In this document: positions 19,505 through 29,543 of the stretch, piece after piece
Layout of the letters: each line of letters opens with the position of its first letter
How positions within the stretch are numbered: the first letter of the stretch is position 1
Source of the DNA: Jejubacter calystegiae
Lineage (GTDB): Bacteria > Pseudomonadota > Gammaproteobacteria > Enterobacterales > Enterobacteriaceae
Assembly (NCBI RefSeq): GCF_005671395.1
Contig: NZ_CP040428.1
Coordinates: forward strand, 868,001-932,000
Length of the DNA stretch: 64,000 nucleotides
Direction of reading: 5' to 3'
The notes under the pieces: generated by a model
What the model was told of the DNA's origin: nothing
Database searches by the model: none
Seen by the model: only the letters and a program-made list of their open reading frames with translations
Made by a program: the position numbers and the translations under genes

Positions 19505-20744
19505 AACGCTCGCGCTCAAGACGCCCCGCAGTCAGACTTCCGGGCTGGCTACGTAGCGTATATCCCAGCACCTGAACTCCCACGCCCAACGCAATGCCGC
19601 TCAGCACCCCCAACGAGATAATGCCTCCCAGCGTCGCCAGGAACGAAGCAAAATCAAATACGCCCTGTCGCCACTGCTGTTTCAGCACTCCGGGCGCCGC
19701 CAGTTTGCAACCACTGGCGATCAAAATTGACGCCAGCACTGGCATAGGAATCAGGCTAATCAGCCCGCTAAGCCAGAACAGCGCTACCATCAGCAGTAAA
19801 CAGTGAACAATGGCTGACAGACGGGTGCGAGCACCGGCGTTAACGTTAACCGAGCTTCGTACAATCACCGACGTGACCGGCAGGCCTCCGCACAAGCCAC
19901 TGAGGATATTGCCCGCCCCCTGAGCATAAAGCTCGCGATCGGAGGATGGCGGCGGCGTCTGAGTTTTAAGCTTCTTCAGCGCCTCCTGACTTAGCAACGT
20001 CACCAGACTCGCCACCAGCGCAATATTCACCGCCGTTAACCAGACCTGTGGATTGGTCAACGCGCCATGCCAGTCGGGATGTGACAGCACGTTACTCCAG
20101 GCTCCTGGACTCGAGAGCTCAGGCAACGTCACCGTTTTTACGCCGTCGCCAAGCGTCGTCCAGGCCTTCATCAACGCCAGTCCCAATGCGCCAGCCAGTA
20201 CGGCTATCAACGCCGCCGGTACCATTGAGAGAATGCGCTGGCGTTTAATCATGGGCAACTCCCAGCCAAACAAGATAATCAGCGCCAGGGTCGCCAGCAG
20301 CAGCGAGCCGGGCGACAGGCTAAAAGTTGTGGTATTTAGCGCCATCGCAACCGGAATCTGTTGAGTAATCAGCATAATGCCAATCGCCATTAGCATCCCG
20401 GCGATCACCGGGGCTGGCGTCAGCGTGATCCAGCGCCCGGCTTTAAGCCAGCCCATCAACAGTTGCATTACACCGGCCAGCACGATGGCGGTCAGCAGCA
20501 ACGGCCAGGAGCCAAGGCTTGCGGAAGCGCCCAGAATAATGGTCACCATACTGGCTTCCGGGCCGCTCACTGCATAACGCGACGGACTCAGCAGCGTCAC
20601 CAGCAGCCCTCCGGTAATACCCGTCACGACCCCAACTACCGGCGGCAACCCACATGCCTGGGCGATCCCCAGATTCATCGGCAGCGCCACCAGAAATACG
20701 ATAATCCCGGCCAGGATATCACTACGGATTGTCGTTCCGTTCAT
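19503..20744 (-). CDS. SulP-family anion transporter without STAS domain (413 aa)
   Basis: An inner-membrane permease of the SLC26/SulP family, which move sulfate, bicarbonate or dicarboxylates. The ATG at 20744 is favoured by GGGAGG upstream and by MNGTTIRSDILAGIIVFLVALPMNLG, the typical first helix; the frame extends 41 codons further without a family match. Family hallmarks are GIAQACGLPPVVGVVTGI, then RYAVSGPEASM and LPVTSVIVRSSVNVNAGART. About 10-12 helices are visible, and the protein ends just after them, so the usual cytoplasmic STAS domain is missing. It occupies the place of the peptide transporter dtpB in E. coli. Substrate not determinable. Confidence 0.8.
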   Translation of the reverse strand: MNGTTIRSDILAGIIVFLVALPMNLGIAQACGLPPVVGVVTGITGGLLVTLLSPSRYAVSGPEASMVTIILGASASLGSWPLLLTAIVLAGVMQLLMGWLKAGRWITLTPAPVIAGMLMAIGIMLITQQIPVAMALNTTTFSLSPGSLLLATLALIILFGWELPMIKRQRILSMVPAALIAVLAGALGLALMKAWTTLGDGVKTVTLPELSSPGAWSNVLSHPDWHGALTNPQVWLTAVNIALVASLVTLLSQEALKKLKTQTPPPSSDRELYAQGAGNILSGLCGGLPVTSVIVRSSVNVNAGARTRLSAIVHCLLLMVALFWLSGLISLIPMPVLASILIASGCKLAAPGVLKQQWRQGVFDFASFLATLGGIISLGVLSGIALGVGVQVLGYTLRSQPGSLTAGRLERER

Positions 20745-21072
20745 CAGGCCGCCCTCCCTATGAAGTGCAGCATAGTGCCGGTGTTGAGTAACGAAAAAAT
20801 CAGGACAACAAGCGATTTGACTGGATTCACGATAAGGCTCCCCTGTCAGTGAACGTGTATCCGTCAATCTGGGAGAATTTTCTTAATGAAATCTTAAATA
20901 AAATTTATCATTCAAACGCTACCGCAAATGAAAAATCTTCATGCCTTTAAACAAAATGATTCAAAAACAAATGAATAACCGAAAGCAACAAGGAGAAAAA
21001 TAACGGCGGGATGATTATATAAGTTAATCTTATTTAAGATTACCCGCCCCTGAGTGAGGCGGGTAGCGTCTG
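20745..21072. promoter_or_regulatory. Intergenic region between rsmJ and the SulP gene
   Basis: About 330 bases. It holds a hairpin at 21041-21065 (TACCCGCC / GGCGGGTA) just after the rsmJ stop, probably ending that transcript, and an AT-rich stretch (20880-21040) where the SulP promoter must lie. No clear -35/-10 pair was assigned and no gene was seen. Confidence 0.45.
21041..21065 (-). terminator. Hairpin downstream of rsmJ
   Basis: A perfect 8-bp stem, followed on the minus strand by the A/T-rich AATCTTAAATAAG. There is no real T-tract, so it is a moderate terminator at best. Confidence 0.5.
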
Positions 21073-21825
21073 TTACTCGGGCGTACCGGGGTAGATATCG
21101 AAACGGTGACTTTTGGTGGTGACCGCCGACTGCGTCGCTTTACCGGCCAGCGGCGGCGCGTAGTCCGGGCGCTTGACCACCACCCGCTTCGTCGCCAGAC
21201 GCAGCGCGGGCGACAGCAGTCCATCGGCATCTTCGTCGGCCCCCACCAGCGCCTGAAATACCCGCATCTCTTTCTTCACCAGCGCACTCTTCTGGCGATG
21301 GGGAAACATGGGATCCAGATAAACTACCTGCGGCCGCGGCCGTAAATCATCCAGCGCCGTCAGGCTGGTGGCGTGAATCAGCGTCAACCGCTCGCGCAGC
21401 CAGCCGCCGATTTCGGGATCGGCGTAGCCGCGGCGCAGGCCATCTTCCAGCAGCGCCGCCACCACGGGATGACGTTCCAGCATCCGTACCCGACAGCCCA
21501 CGGCCGCCAGTACAAAAGCATCGCGTCCCAGCCCGGCGGTGGCGTCCACCACATCCGGCAGATAGTCCCCTTTCACGCCTACGGCTTTGGCGACCGCCTC
21601 ACCGCGCCCGCCACCAAAGCGTCTGCGGTGCCCCATGGCACCGGAGACAAAATCGACAAAGATACCGCCAAGCTTTGGCTCGTCGCGCTTGCGTAGCTCC
21701 AGATGATGCGGCGTAAGCACCAGCGCCAGCGGGCTGTCAGCGTCGTGTTCCAGCCCCTGGCGCTGGGCCTGAATGGACAGGGCGCCGTCACCGGCGCCCG
21801 ACTCATCGAGTAAACAGATTTTCAC
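21073..21825 (-). CDS. rsmJ: 16S rRNA m2G1516 methyltransferase RsmJ (250 aa)
   Basis: Methylates G1516 of 16S rRNA using S-adenosylmethionine. A GTG start at 21825 gives [17 protein letters not shown] and the exact E. coli length of 250; an ATG-type start 35 codons upstream lies inside prlC. The SAM motif is [16 protein letters not shown], followed by the catalytic [21 protein letters not shown]. It starts 7 bases after the prlC stop, so it is probably cotranscribed with prlC, as in E. coli. Confidence 0.93.
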   Translation of the reverse strand: MKICLLDESGAGDGALSIQAQRQGLEHDADSPLALVLTPHHLELRKRDEPKLGGIFVDFVSGAMGHRRRFGGGRGEAVAKAVGVKGDYLPDVVDATAGLGRDAFVLAAVGCRVRMLERHPVVAALLEDGLRRGYADPEIGGWLRERLTLIHATSLTALDDLRPRPQVVYLDPMFPHRQKSALVKKEMRVFQALVGADEDADGLLSPALRLATKRVVVKRPDYAPPLAGKATQSAVTTKSHRFDIYPGTPE

Positions 21826-21832
21826 GAAGCGA

Positions 21833-23875
21833 TTAGCCCTTGATGCCGTAGTGTTCCAGCATGGCATCCAGCTTCGGCTCGCGGCCGCGGAAGCGTTTGA
21901 ACAGTTCCATCGGCTCTTCAGAGCCGCCACGGCTCAGGATGTTATCCAGGAAGGAAAGACCAGTTTCGCGATTGAAGATACCCTCCTCTTCGAAGCGAGA
22001 GTATGCATCTGCCGCCAGTACGTCGGCCCACAGGTAGCTGTAGTAACCCGCCGCATAACCACCGGCAAAGATATGGCTGAAAGCGTGCGGGAAACGGCCC
22101 CACTCGGGACCAGGCACCACGGCCACCTGCTTTTTAATCTCGCGCAGAGTTTCCAGCACCTTCGCGCCCTGCTCGGGGTTAAACTCCGCATGCAGACGGA
22201 AGTCGAACAGGCCGAACTCCAGCTGACGCAGAATAAACATCGCCGCGTTGTAGTTCTTCGCCGCCAGCATTTTGTCCAGCAGCGCCTGAGGCAGCGGCTC
22301 GCCGGTCTCATAATGGCCGGAGATAAACGCCAGCGCTTCCGGTTCCCAGCACCAGTTTTCCATAAACTGGCTCGGCAGCTCGACCGCATCCCACGGCACC
22401 CCGCTGATGCCGGTCACACCCGCCGCTTCAATGCGGGTCAGCATATGGTGCAGGCCGTGACCAAATTCGTGGAACAGGGTGGTCACTTCATCGTGGGTGA
22501 ATAGCGCCGGTTTACCGTTAACCGGGCGATTAAAGTTACAGGTCAGATAAGCCACCGGCTTTTGCAGGCTGCCGTCGGCCATACGCATCTGCCCTACGCA
22601 GTCGTCCATCCAGGCGCCGCCGCGCTTGTGTTCGCGGGCGTAGAGATCCAGATAGAAGCTGCCGCGCAGCGCGTTACTGTCATCATACAGTTCGAAGAAA
22701 CGTACATCCGGATGCCAGACATCCACATCCTTACGCTCCTTCGCCGTAATGCCGTAAATACGGTTAACCACCTCGAACAGGCCGTTGATCACACGCTGCT
22801 CAGGGAAGTAAGGGCGCAGTTGTTCGTCGCTGATGCTGTAAAGATGCTGCTTCTGCTTTTCGCTGTAGTAAGTGATATCCCAGGGCTGAAGTTCGTCCAC
22901 CCCGTGCTCCTGCTTCGCAAAAGCGCGAAGCTGGGCCAGCTCTTCTTCACCCTGGGGACGAGCGCGCTTCGCAAGGTCAGTCAGGAACTCCAGCACCTGA
23001 GCGGTGTTTTCCGCCATTTTTGTGGCCAGAGATTTCTCGGCGTAGCTGCCAAAGCCCAGCAGTTGCGCCAGTTCATGACGCAGCGCCAGGATCTCATTCA
23101 TGACAGGCGTGTTATCCCATTTACCGGCGTTCGGTCCCTGATCGGAAGCACGGGTGCTGTAAGCGCGGTACATCTCTTCACGCAGGGCCTGGTTATCGCA
23201 ATAGGTCATTACCGGGAGATAGCTCGGAATATCCAGGGTCAGCAGCCAGCCTTCCTGCTCTTTGGCCTCGGCCTGAGCGCGGGCGGCGGCCATGGCGCTT
23301 TCCGGCATACCGGCCAGCTCAGCTTCGTCGGTAATCAGTTTGGTCCAGCCCATGGTAGCGTCCAGCACGTTATTGCTGTAGGCGGAGCCCAGTTCCGACA
23401 GGCGGGCGGCGATTTCGCCATAGCGCTGTTGTTTCTCTTTTTCCAGACCGATGCCAGACAGTTCGAAGTCGCGCAGCGCATTATCCACCGCCTTCTTCTG
23501 AGCCACATCCAGCTGCGGGTAATTTTCACCATCGCGCAGGTTGCGATATGCCTGATACAGCCCCTCATGCTGACCAACCCAGGTGCTGTATTCGGACAGC
23601 AGCGGCAAAGTCTGTTCGTAGGCAGCACGCAGCTCGGGGCTGTTTTTAACCGAGTTCAGGTGGCTTATCGGCGAGAAGATCCGCCCCAGACGATCGTCCA
23701 CTTCCGCCAGCGGCTGACAGAGGTTATCCCAGCTATACGGCCCCCCCTGCGCCACCACGCTTTCCACTTTCTCCTTACAGGCCTTCAGCGCCTCGCTGAC
23801 GGCGGGCACCACATGTTCGGGCTGGATACTGGAAAACGGCGGCAGGGCAAACGGGGTCAATAATGGATTTGTCAT
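21833..23875 (-). CDS. prlC: Oligopeptidase A (680 aa)
   Basis: A cytoplasmic M3-family zinc metallopeptidase that degrades short peptides, including cleaved signal peptides. The zinc motif [10 protein letters not shown] lies near residue 468, with the downstream zinc-binding Glu in the region [11 protein letters not shown]. The N-terminus [22 protein letters not shown] and the total length match E. coli PrlC. It is divergent to rlmJ and leads an operon with rsmJ. In E. coli it is heat-shock regulated; no sigma-32 promoter was assigned here. Confidence 0.95.
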   Translation of the reverse strand: MTNPLLTPFALPPFSSIQPEHVVPAVSEALKACKEKVESVVAQGGPYSWDNLCQPLAEVDDRLGRIFSPISHLNSVKNSPELRAAYEQTLPLLSEYSTWVGQHEGLYQAYRNLRDGENYPQLDVAQKKAVDNALRDFELSGIGLEKEKQQRYGEIAARLSELGSAYSNNVLDATMGWTKLITDEAELAGMPESAMAAARAQAEAKEQEGWLLTLDIPSYLPVMTYCDNQALREEMYRAYSTRASDQGPNAGKWDNTPVMNEILALRHELAQLLGFGSYAEKSLATKMAENTAQVLEFLTDLAKRARPQGEEELAQLRAFAKQEHGVDELQPWDITYYSEKQKQHLYSISDEQLRPYFPEQRVINGLFEVVNRIYGITAKERKDVDVWHPDVRFFELYDDSNALRGSFYLDLYAREHKRGGAWMDDCVGQMRMADGSLQKPVAYLTCNFNRPVNGKPALFTHDEVTTLFHEFGHGLHHMLTRIEAAGVTGISGVPWDAVELPSQFMENWCWEPEALAFISGHYETGEPLPQALLDKMLAAKNYNAAMFILRQLEFGLFDFRLHAEFNPEQGAKVLETLREIKKQVAVVPGPEWGRFPHAFSHIFAGGYAAGYYSYLWADVLAADAYSRFEEEGIFNRETGLSFLDNILSRGGSEEPMELFKRFRGREPKLDAMLEHYGIKG

Positions 23876-24032
23876 AAGCTCGGTCCTGAATTGTTGTTCG
23901 TTAAACGCATCTCACGGCGCAATACGATTAAGCATGGGGGTGAAGCAGCGGAATTTCAATGCCATCCCGGAAGCCGCCGCTTTACGATATACTGGCGGGA
24001 TTAGCCATTTACCCCTCAGGAATCATCAGGCA

Positions 24033-24875
24033 ATGCTCAGTTATCGCCACAGCTTTCACGCCGGCAACCATGCCGACGTTTTAAAACACACCGTCCAGAG
24101 CCTGATTATCGAGGCGCTAAAAGAGAAAGAGAAACCCTTTCTTTACCTGGACACCCACGCTGGCGCCGGGCGTTATCAGCTTTCTGGCGAACATGCCGAG
24201 CGTACCGGAGAATACCTGGAAGGAATCGCCCGCCTCTGGCAGTGCGACGACATTCCCGAAACGCTGACCCCATACCTGGACGCGGTAAAAGCCTTTAACC
24301 CCGGCGGCCAGTTGCGCTACTACCCCGGCTCGCCGCTGATCGCCCGCCATCTGCTGCGCCCTCAGGACAAACTGCAACTGACCGAACTGCACCCCAGCGA
24401 CTACCCGCTGCTGCGCGGCGAATTCAGCAAAGATAAGCGCGCCATGGTCAGCCGCGGCGACGGCTACCAGCAGCTCAAAGCCAAACTGCCGCCAGTTTCC
24501 CGACGCGGGCTGATTCTTATCGACCCGCCCTATGAAATTAAGACCGACTACCAGGCGGTGGTCCAGGGCATTAGCGATGGCTATAAACGTTTTGCCACCG
24601 GCGTTTACGCGCTCTGGTATCCGGTGGTGCTGCGCCAGCAGATAAAACGCATGATTCACGAGCTGGAGGAGACCGGCATCCGCCGCATTCTGCAGATCGA
24701 ACTGGCGGTCCGCCCGGACAGCGACCAGCGCGGGATGAGCGCATCGGGGATGATTGTGATTAATCCGCCCTGGAAGCTGGAGCAGCAGATGGCAGAGCTA
24801 CTGCCCTGGCTCCACGCCAGACTGGTTCCCGAAGGCATCGGACACACCAGGCTGGAATGGATTGTGCCGGAATAA
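24033..24875 (+). CDS. rlmJ: 23S rRNA m6A2030 methyltransferase RlmJ (280 aa)
   Basis: Methylates A2030 of 23S rRNA. The start at MLSYRHSFHAGNHADVLKH gives 280 residues, as in E. coli; the frame upstream (33 codons) is not conserved. Motifs are LDTHAGAGRY for SAM binding and LILIDPPYEIK, the DPPY catalytic motif of N6-adenine methyltransferases. It lies between prlC (divergent) and gor (same strand, 81 bases downstream), the E. coli arrangement. Confidence 0.94.
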   Translation: MLSYRHSFHAGNHADVLKHTVQSLIIEALKEKEKPFLYLDTHAGAGRYQLSGEHAERTGEYLEGIARLWQCDDIPETLTPYLDAVKAFNPGGQLRYYPGSPLIARHLLRPQDKLQLTELHPSDYPLLRGEFSKDKRAMVSRGDGYQQLKAKLPPVSRRGLILIDPPYEIKTDYQAVVQGISDGYKRFATGVYALWYPVVLRQQIKRMIHELEETGIRRILQIELAVRPDSDQRGMSASGMIVINPPWKLEQQMAELLPWLHARLVPEGIGHTRLEWIVPE

Positions 24876-24956
24876 CGGCCAATCACAGCAATAGCTGTAT
24901 GCGATCTCACATCGCTCGCTACAATTTAACCTCCAGATTCACACAAGGTAACGGCC

Positions 24957-26309
24957 ATGACTAAACATTACGACTATATCGCCATCGGTGGCGGCAGCGG
25001 CGGCATCGCTTCCATCAACCGCGCCGCCATGTACGGTAAAAAATGCGCGCTGATCGAAGCAAAGGAACTGGGTGGCACCTGTGTGAACGTAGGCTGCGTA
25101 CCGAAGAAAGTGATGTGGCATGCGGCGCAGATCGCCGAAGCGATTCGCCTGTACGGCCCGGACTACGGCTTTGACGCCACCCTGAATAAACTGGACTGGC
25201 AGAAGCTGGTCGCCAGCCGTAGCGCCTATATCGACCGCATCCACACTTCCTACGACAACGTGTTGGGCAAGAATAAGGTGGATGTGATCCACGGTTTCGC
25301 CCGCTTTGTTGATGCCCACACCGTCATCGTTAATGACGAAACCATCAGCGCAGACCATATTCTGATTGCCACCGGCGGTCGCCCGAGCCATCCGGCCATT
25401 CCGGGGGCCGAATACGGCATCGATTCCGACGGCTTCTTTGAACTGTCTGAGCTTCCACAGCGCGTTGCGGTGGTCGGCGCGGGCTATATCGCCGTAGAGC
25501 TGGCTGGCGTGATTAACGGACTGGGGGCGGAAACCCACCTGTTGGTGCGTAAGCATGCGCCGCTGCGCAGCTTCGATCCGCTACTGGTGGAAACCCTGGT
25601 GGAAGTGATGGAGGCCGAAGGACCCAACCTGCACACCCACGCGGTGCCGAAATCGGTAGAGAAAAACGGCGACGGCAGTCTGACCCTGACGCTGGAAGAT
25701 GGGCGTACTCTCACCGTCGATACCCTGATCTGGGCCATCGGTCGCGAACCTGCCAACGACAACATTAACCTGGCGGTAACCGGTGTGAAAACTGACGAAA
25801 AAGGCTACATCGTCGTCGATAAATACCAGAATACCAATGTTGATGGCATTTACGCCGTGGGCGACAACACCGGCCATATCGAACTGACGCCGGTCGCCGT
25901 CGCCGCCGGGCGTCGCCTGTCTGAACGGCTGTTTAACAATAAGCCGGAAGAGCACCTGGACTACAGCAATGTACCCACCGTGGTCTTCAGCCATCCGCCA
26001 ATCGGCACCGTTGGGCTGACTGAACCCCAGACCCGCGAACAGTATGGCGACGACGCGGTGAAGGTCTATAAATCCTCGTTCACCGCCATGTATACCGCGG
26101 TCACCAGTCACCGCCAGCCGTGCCGTATGAAGCTGGTCTGCGTGGGGCCGGAAGAGAGGATTGTCGGCATTCACGGTATCGGCTTCGGTATGGACGAAAT
26201 GCTGCAGGGCTTCGCCGTCGCGCTGAAGATGGGCGCCACCAAGCAGGACTTCGACAACACCGTCGCCATTCATCCCACTGCGGCGGAAGAGTTTGTGACC
26301 ATGCGCTAA
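24957..26309 (+). CDS. gor: Glutathione reductase (450 aa)
   Basis: An NADPH-dependent flavoenzyme that keeps glutathione reduced in the cytoplasm. The FAD motif [14 protein letters not shown] is followed by the redox-active [13 protein letters not shown] with C42 and C47. The NAD(P) motif [15 protein letters not shown] is present, as is the active-site histidine in the C-terminal [14 protein letters not shown]. Length equals the E. coli enzyme. A good ribosome-binding site (AAGGTAA) precedes the ATG. Confidence 0.96.
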   Translation: MTKHYDYIAIGGGSGGIASINRAAMYGKKCALIEAKELGGTCVNVGCVPKKVMWHAAQIAEAIRLYGPDYGFDATLNKLDWQKLVASRSAYIDRIHTSYDNVLGKNKVDVIHGFARFVDAHTVIVNDETISADHILIATGGRPSHPAIPGAEYGIDSDGFFELSELPQRVAVVGAGYIAVELAGVINGLGAETHLLVRKHAPLRSFDPLLVETLVEVMEAEGPNLHTHAVPKSVEKNGDGSLTLTLEDGRTLTVDTLIWAIGREPANDNINLAVTGVKTDEKGYIVVDKYQNTNVDGIYAVGDNTGHIELTPVAVAAGRRLSERLFNNKPEEHLDYSNVPTVVFSHPPIGTVGLTEPQTREQYGDDAVKVYKSSFTAMYTAVTSHRQPCRMKLVCVGPEERIVGIHGIGFGMDEMLQGFAVALKMGATKQDFDNTVAIHPTAAEEFVTMR

Positions 26310-26330
26310 CGCGCCTGCACCGCTATCAAC

Positions 26331-26358
26331 AACGCGCACCTTCGGGGGCGCGTTTTTT
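26331..26358 (+). terminator. Rho-independent terminator of gor
   Basis: The stem AACGCGC / GCGCGTT, extended by ACC/GGG around a TTCG-type loop, is followed by seven T residues. Confidence 0.85.
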
Positions 26359-26423
26359 TATTCAGGAAACCTCCCCCGCTCCGTTCACTAAGCTTAATAA
26401 GCCAAAAAGAACAGGAGACGACA

Positions 26424-27485
26424 ATGAAAACATGCAAGGGTACCACCAGTGCTGCGCTGTCCGCGCTGCTCCTGAGCACAACAGCAAGGGCAGCCAGTGA
26501 ACCGCTGGATGCCGGTAAGGCGCAAATAATCCGCAACGCCATTAACGTTGAGGACCTGGTCCAGATTAACGATAACTGGATTATCGGCAGCAGTTTTTCC
26601 ATCGAAAATAAGCCGACAGGGCTGTATCTGTTCAATATTCACGATCGTAAACCGCAGAAAGTGGACTGGCGTCAGGTCAGGGTAACGCCGGATAAAGCGG
26701 TCTTCCCTGACTGCCCTGGCGCGCCGAACTTCGCCCGGCTCTCCACCCACGGGCTGGACTATTACCGGGACGCGGGTCGTCTGTATATCGTCAACCACGG
26801 TGGTCGCGAGTCGGTGGAAGTGTTTGCCATTAGCGCCGAAAACAACGCCAGACCGACCCTGAGCTGGCAGGGCTGCGTGGTGGCGCCGCATAACGCCTGG
26901 TTCGACGCCGTCGCCGGATTATCCGATAATCAGATGATTATCAGCAGCCTGTGGGATCCCACCGACGCACAGCGTAACCCGAAGCTCAACGCAGGGAAAC
27001 CGGTAGGCGGACTGTACCGCTGGAGTCCGCAAGAAGGGTTTCAGCCTGTAAAAGGCAGTGAGTCGCTCTCCGGCCCTAATGGCGTGCTGGCGACCCGGGA
27101 TGGCAAAAGGGTATGGATAGCCGCCTGGGCCGAAAAAGCGCTGGTCCGTATCGATACCAACGGCAGCGCGCCGCGGGTACACAAAACGGCGGTGGATTAC
27201 CACCCGGACAATCTGCGCTGGTCGCCGGACGGCAGGCAAATCATCGCCGGCGGTCAGGCTACCAGCCTGGATACCCTCTTTGCCTGCCTGGAAGATTCGG
27301 CGCCGGTCTGCCCTGGCATCAACCAGCGGCTCGATGTGCTCAATCCCGCCACCATGAAGACCACTCCATTACTTTCCGCTACCCCAATTCCGGGGATGAA
27401 TGCCGGTACCGGCGCTATTCTGGCCAACGGAGAGTACTGGCTGAGTAGCTTCAAAAATAATGCCATTGCCGTTATTCCCCGATAA
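26424..27485 (+). CDS. Secreted beta-propeller-like protein, paralogue 1 (353 aa)
   Basis: A predicted periplasmic protein with a signal peptide (MKTCKGTTSAALSALLLSTT ... ARAAS). The sequence has repeating blades such as NWIIGSSFSI, RLYIVNHGGRESVEVFAIS and NLRWSPDGRQIIAGGQA, consistent with an SMP-30 / paraoxonase-like six-bladed propeller. Cysteines in FPDCPGAPNF, WQGCVV and FACLEDSAPVCPG could form disulfides. AGGAG lies upstream of the ATG. It is clearly paralogous to the gene at 32865: both share VEDLVQ/IEDLVQ, CPGAPNFA, YYR, LYIVNHG, ESVE, RPTLSWQGCV, AGLSDN, HPDNL-WSPDG and TMK. Substrate unknown; a lactonase-like or sugar-acid role is only possible. The marR-GNAT gene follows on the same strand. 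Confidence 0.6.
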   Translation: MKTCKGTTSAALSALLLSTTARAASEPLDAGKAQIIRNAINVEDLVQINDNWIIGSSFSIENKPTGLYLFNIHDRKPQKVDWRQVRVTPDKAVFPDCPGAPNFARLSTHGLDYYRDAGRLYIVNHGGRESVEVFAISAENNARPTLSWQGCVVAPHNAWFDAVAGLSDNQMIISSLWDPTDAQRNPKLNAGKPVGGLYRWSPQEGFQPVKGSESLSGPNGVLATRDGKRVWIAAWAEKALVRIDTNGSAPRVHKTAVDYHPDNLRWSPDGRQIIAGGQATSLDTLFACLEDSAPVCPGINQRLDVLNPATMKTTPLLSATPIPGMNAGTGAILANGEYWLSSFKNNAIAVIPR

Positions 27486-27526
27486 TGGACACCGGCGTCC
27501 CGCCCGGGTCGCCGGAACATAAAAAT

Positions 27527-27583
27527 AGTTAACACAGATAACATTCCTGGCTATACTCCCGACATTCAGTTAACAGTGATAAC
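27527..27583 (+). promoter_or_regulatory. marR-GNAT promoter with two flanking dyad operators
   Basis: A promoter TTAACA (27530-27535), 16-base spacer, TATACT (27552-27557) reads toward the MarR-GNAT gene. Two near-identical 16-base sites flank it: AGTTAACACAGATAAC at 27527-27542, over the -35, and AGTTAACAGTGATAAC at 27568-27583, just past the expected +1. Each is itself a dyad (GTTA-N7-TAAC), and they are 41 bases apart. This is the classic layout of MarR-type autorepression. Confidence 0.6.
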
Positions 27584-27621
27584 TTTTTTGTCGTTATCCC
27601 CTCCCCATTCAGGAGCTTTCT

Positions 27622-28548
27622 ATGGATCTTAGCCAGATACAGACATTCAGGGCCTCCCTGCGCGAACTGGTCAGGGAATTAGGCATGTTAAGTCGGAAAA
27701 GTAGCGGCACCGGTCTGTCGCCGCTGCAAAGCCATATCCTGATTGAACTCGATAAGGCCCCTCTTGGCGTGACAGAGCTTGCCAGAAAACTGGGCTGTGA
27801 AAAGGCCAGTATCAGCCGGACGATTCGGGGAATGACGGAAAATGCGCTACTGGAACGCCGTCAGGATAGCCAGGACGGCCGGGCTTCCACTTTCTGCCTT
27901 ACGCCCCAGGGGACGTCGCTGCTGGCACAGATTGAAGAGAACGCCAATCGCTTTATCGATCAGGCGCTTGAGCTGGCTTCCGAACGCGAATGTCGCGATT
28001 TCTCGCGGGCGATTCAGGGTCTGAACAGCGCGCTGAAAAACGCCCGCAGCCAACGGGAACAGGAGATTGTCATCACGGAGATCGCACCGGACGATAACGG
28101 TGCGATGGCAGAAATTATTCGTCAGAGCTTTCGGGATAATAAAGTCGATCACCTGGAAGGCGTTAGCCTGCACGATCCCGAGCTGAATAATCTGTACCAG
28201 ACTTACCAGCAGCCGGGTAGTCGCTACTGGGTCGCCAGAGCAAACAGACGGGTATTGGGCGGCGTGGGGATCGCGCCGCTGGCCGGGTCCGCAGAAAAAA
28301 CCTGTGAAATGCAGAAGCTGTTTCTGAGCGCCAATGCGCTGGGAACTGGTCTGGGGCGACGCCTGATCGCCCTGTCGCTCCAGGAAGCCCGCCGTCTTGG
28401 CTACGACTATTGCTACCTGGAAACGCTGAGCGAACTACAAAGCGCCGTGCAGCTATACGAAAAGTTCGGCTTTGAATATCTTGAAACCCCACAGGGGAAC
28501 ACCGGCCATGGCGGCTGCGATCTGTTTATGCAGCTTAAACTGACATAA
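27622..28548 (+). CDS. MarR-type regulator fused to a GNAT acetyltransferase (308 aa)
   Basis: A bifunctional protein. Residues 1-145 are a MarR winged helix (LQSHILIELDKAPLGVTEL, then ARKLGCEKASISRTIRGM, then the wing RRQDSQDGRAS). Residues about 150-305 are a GNAT N-acetyltransferase with the acetyl-CoA loop ALGTGLGRRL near 253 and a final LYEKFGFEYLE. Such fusions are known in many proteobacteria, where the acetyltransferase part may sense or modify a small molecule. GGAG precedes the ATG. Two dyad operators around its promoter suggest self-repression. The next gene is convergent and ends 5 bases beyond this stop. Confidence 0.85.
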   Translation: MDLSQIQTFRASLRELVRELGMLSRKSSGTGLSPLQSHILIELDKAPLGVTELARKLGCEKASISRTIRGMTENALLERRQDSQDGRASTFCLTPQGTSLLAQIEENANRFIDQALELASERECRDFSRAIQGLNSALKNARSQREQEIVITEIAPDDNGAMAEIIRQSFRDNKVDHLEGVSLHDPELNNLYQTYQQPGSRYWVARANRRVLGGVGIAPLAGSAEKTCEMQKLFLSANALGTGLGRRLIALSLQEARRLGYDYCYLETLSELQSAVQLYEKFGFEYLETPQGNTGHGGCDLFMQLKLT

Positions 28549-28553
28549 CGCTT

Positions 28554-29534
28554 TCAGGGAGCGGCGCCTCCCTGCAAATAACGCTCAAGCAGCGCCAGCA
28601 ACCGCACATTATCCACCGTGGTCAGGATCTGCACCGGCGCGCCAGCGGGAGGCGCAACGCCGACATCCAGCTTAAGCGCGCTACGGCGGCAGGTCATGCC
28701 GCGCGCCACGCCTTCCAGCGCCACATCCAGATACGCCTGTTCGCTATCACACAATCCAGGCTCCAGCAGCCAGGCGACGGTTAAAGCATCGTGGATCCAG
28801 CAACCCGGCAGACCGCGGGTCTTCATGGAATAGTCGAGCCACGGACGCAGGGTTTGCGCCAGATAGCGGGTACAGGGATTTTCCACCGCGGCCAGCCTGT
28901 CGAGATCGGCATGCACCATCTGGGTACGGGTCGTCACATCCATCGGCACCAGGGTAATGGGCGCTCCGCTGGTCAGCACCATGTGCGCCGCCTCAGGATC
29001 CAGGCCGAAGTTGGTATCTTTCAGATAGCCAGGGACATGGAAAACGCCCCCCATAATCACAATCCGCCTGACCGCCTGCGCCATGTCGGGAAACAGGCGC
29101 AGCGCCAACGCAATATTGGTTAGCGGACCAATGGCGATCAGCGTGATTTCACCGGGGTGCTGACAAATCAGCTCGCCCATGGCGTAGGGCGCCAGCGGCG
29201 CTGATTTCGGTACAGTCGCAGGCGACGGCGTATCGCGCCACAACTCGCGTAACCCGTAACTATCGACCGCGCCATCCAGCCGCGCCCGCCAGGGCTCCGG
29301 CGGCTCCATCAGCGCCCGGGAAGCGCCGCGCCGGACCGGAACACTGGCCCCCAGGCGGCTCACCAGATCGCAGGCTACACGATAGCCCACCTCACTGGCG
29401 GTATTACCTGCCACGGTGGTGATCAGTTCCAGGCTTATCTGCGGCGCGCTCAGCGCCAGCGCCAGCGCCAGGCCGTCGTCTACGTTAGCGCCCGGTACGC
29501 CATTGCCGGGATCGCAGTCAATAATTACACGCAT
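28554..29534 (-). CDS. Inosine-uridine-type nucleoside hydrolase (326 aa)
   Basis: Predicted to hydrolyse the N-glycosidic bond of nucleosides to base plus ribose. The N-terminal calcium-binding motif is present in a long form: IDCDPGNGVPGANVDDGLAL, with extra residues between DPG and DD compared with the common DTDPGxDDA. Other family elements are TTVAGN, the central LIAIGPLTNIALAL, RRIVIMGGVF with an N-F-DPEAA segment (TNFGLDPEAAHMV), and the C-terminal catalytic-region HDALTVAWLL. It starts 9 bases after the LacI regulator stop and belongs to a three-gene operon with the regulator and an MFS transporter. The exact nucleoside is not predictable. Confidence 0.85.
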   Translation of the reverse strand: MRVIIDCDPGNGVPGANVDDGLALALALSAPQISLELITTVAGNTASEVGYRVACDLVSRLGASVPVRRGASRALMEPPEPWRARLDGAVDSYGLRELWRDTPSPATVPKSAPLAPYAMGELICQHPGEITLIAIGPLTNIALALRLFPDMAQAVRRIVIMGGVFHVPGYLKDTNFGLDPEAAHMVLTSGAPITLVPMDVTTRTQMVHADLDRLAAVENPCTRYLAQTLRPWLDYSMKTRGLPGCWIHDALTVAWLLEPGLCDSEQAYLDVALEGVARGMTCRRSALKLDVGVAPPAGAPVQILTTVDNVRLLALLERYLQGGAAP

Positions 29535-29543
29535 ATACTCACT

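Noticed and set aside
22562..23863. 433-codon open frame on the plus strand opposite prlC
   Set aside because: Antisense to the conserved prlC gene; composition is that of a reverse-complement shadow and no start signal is present.
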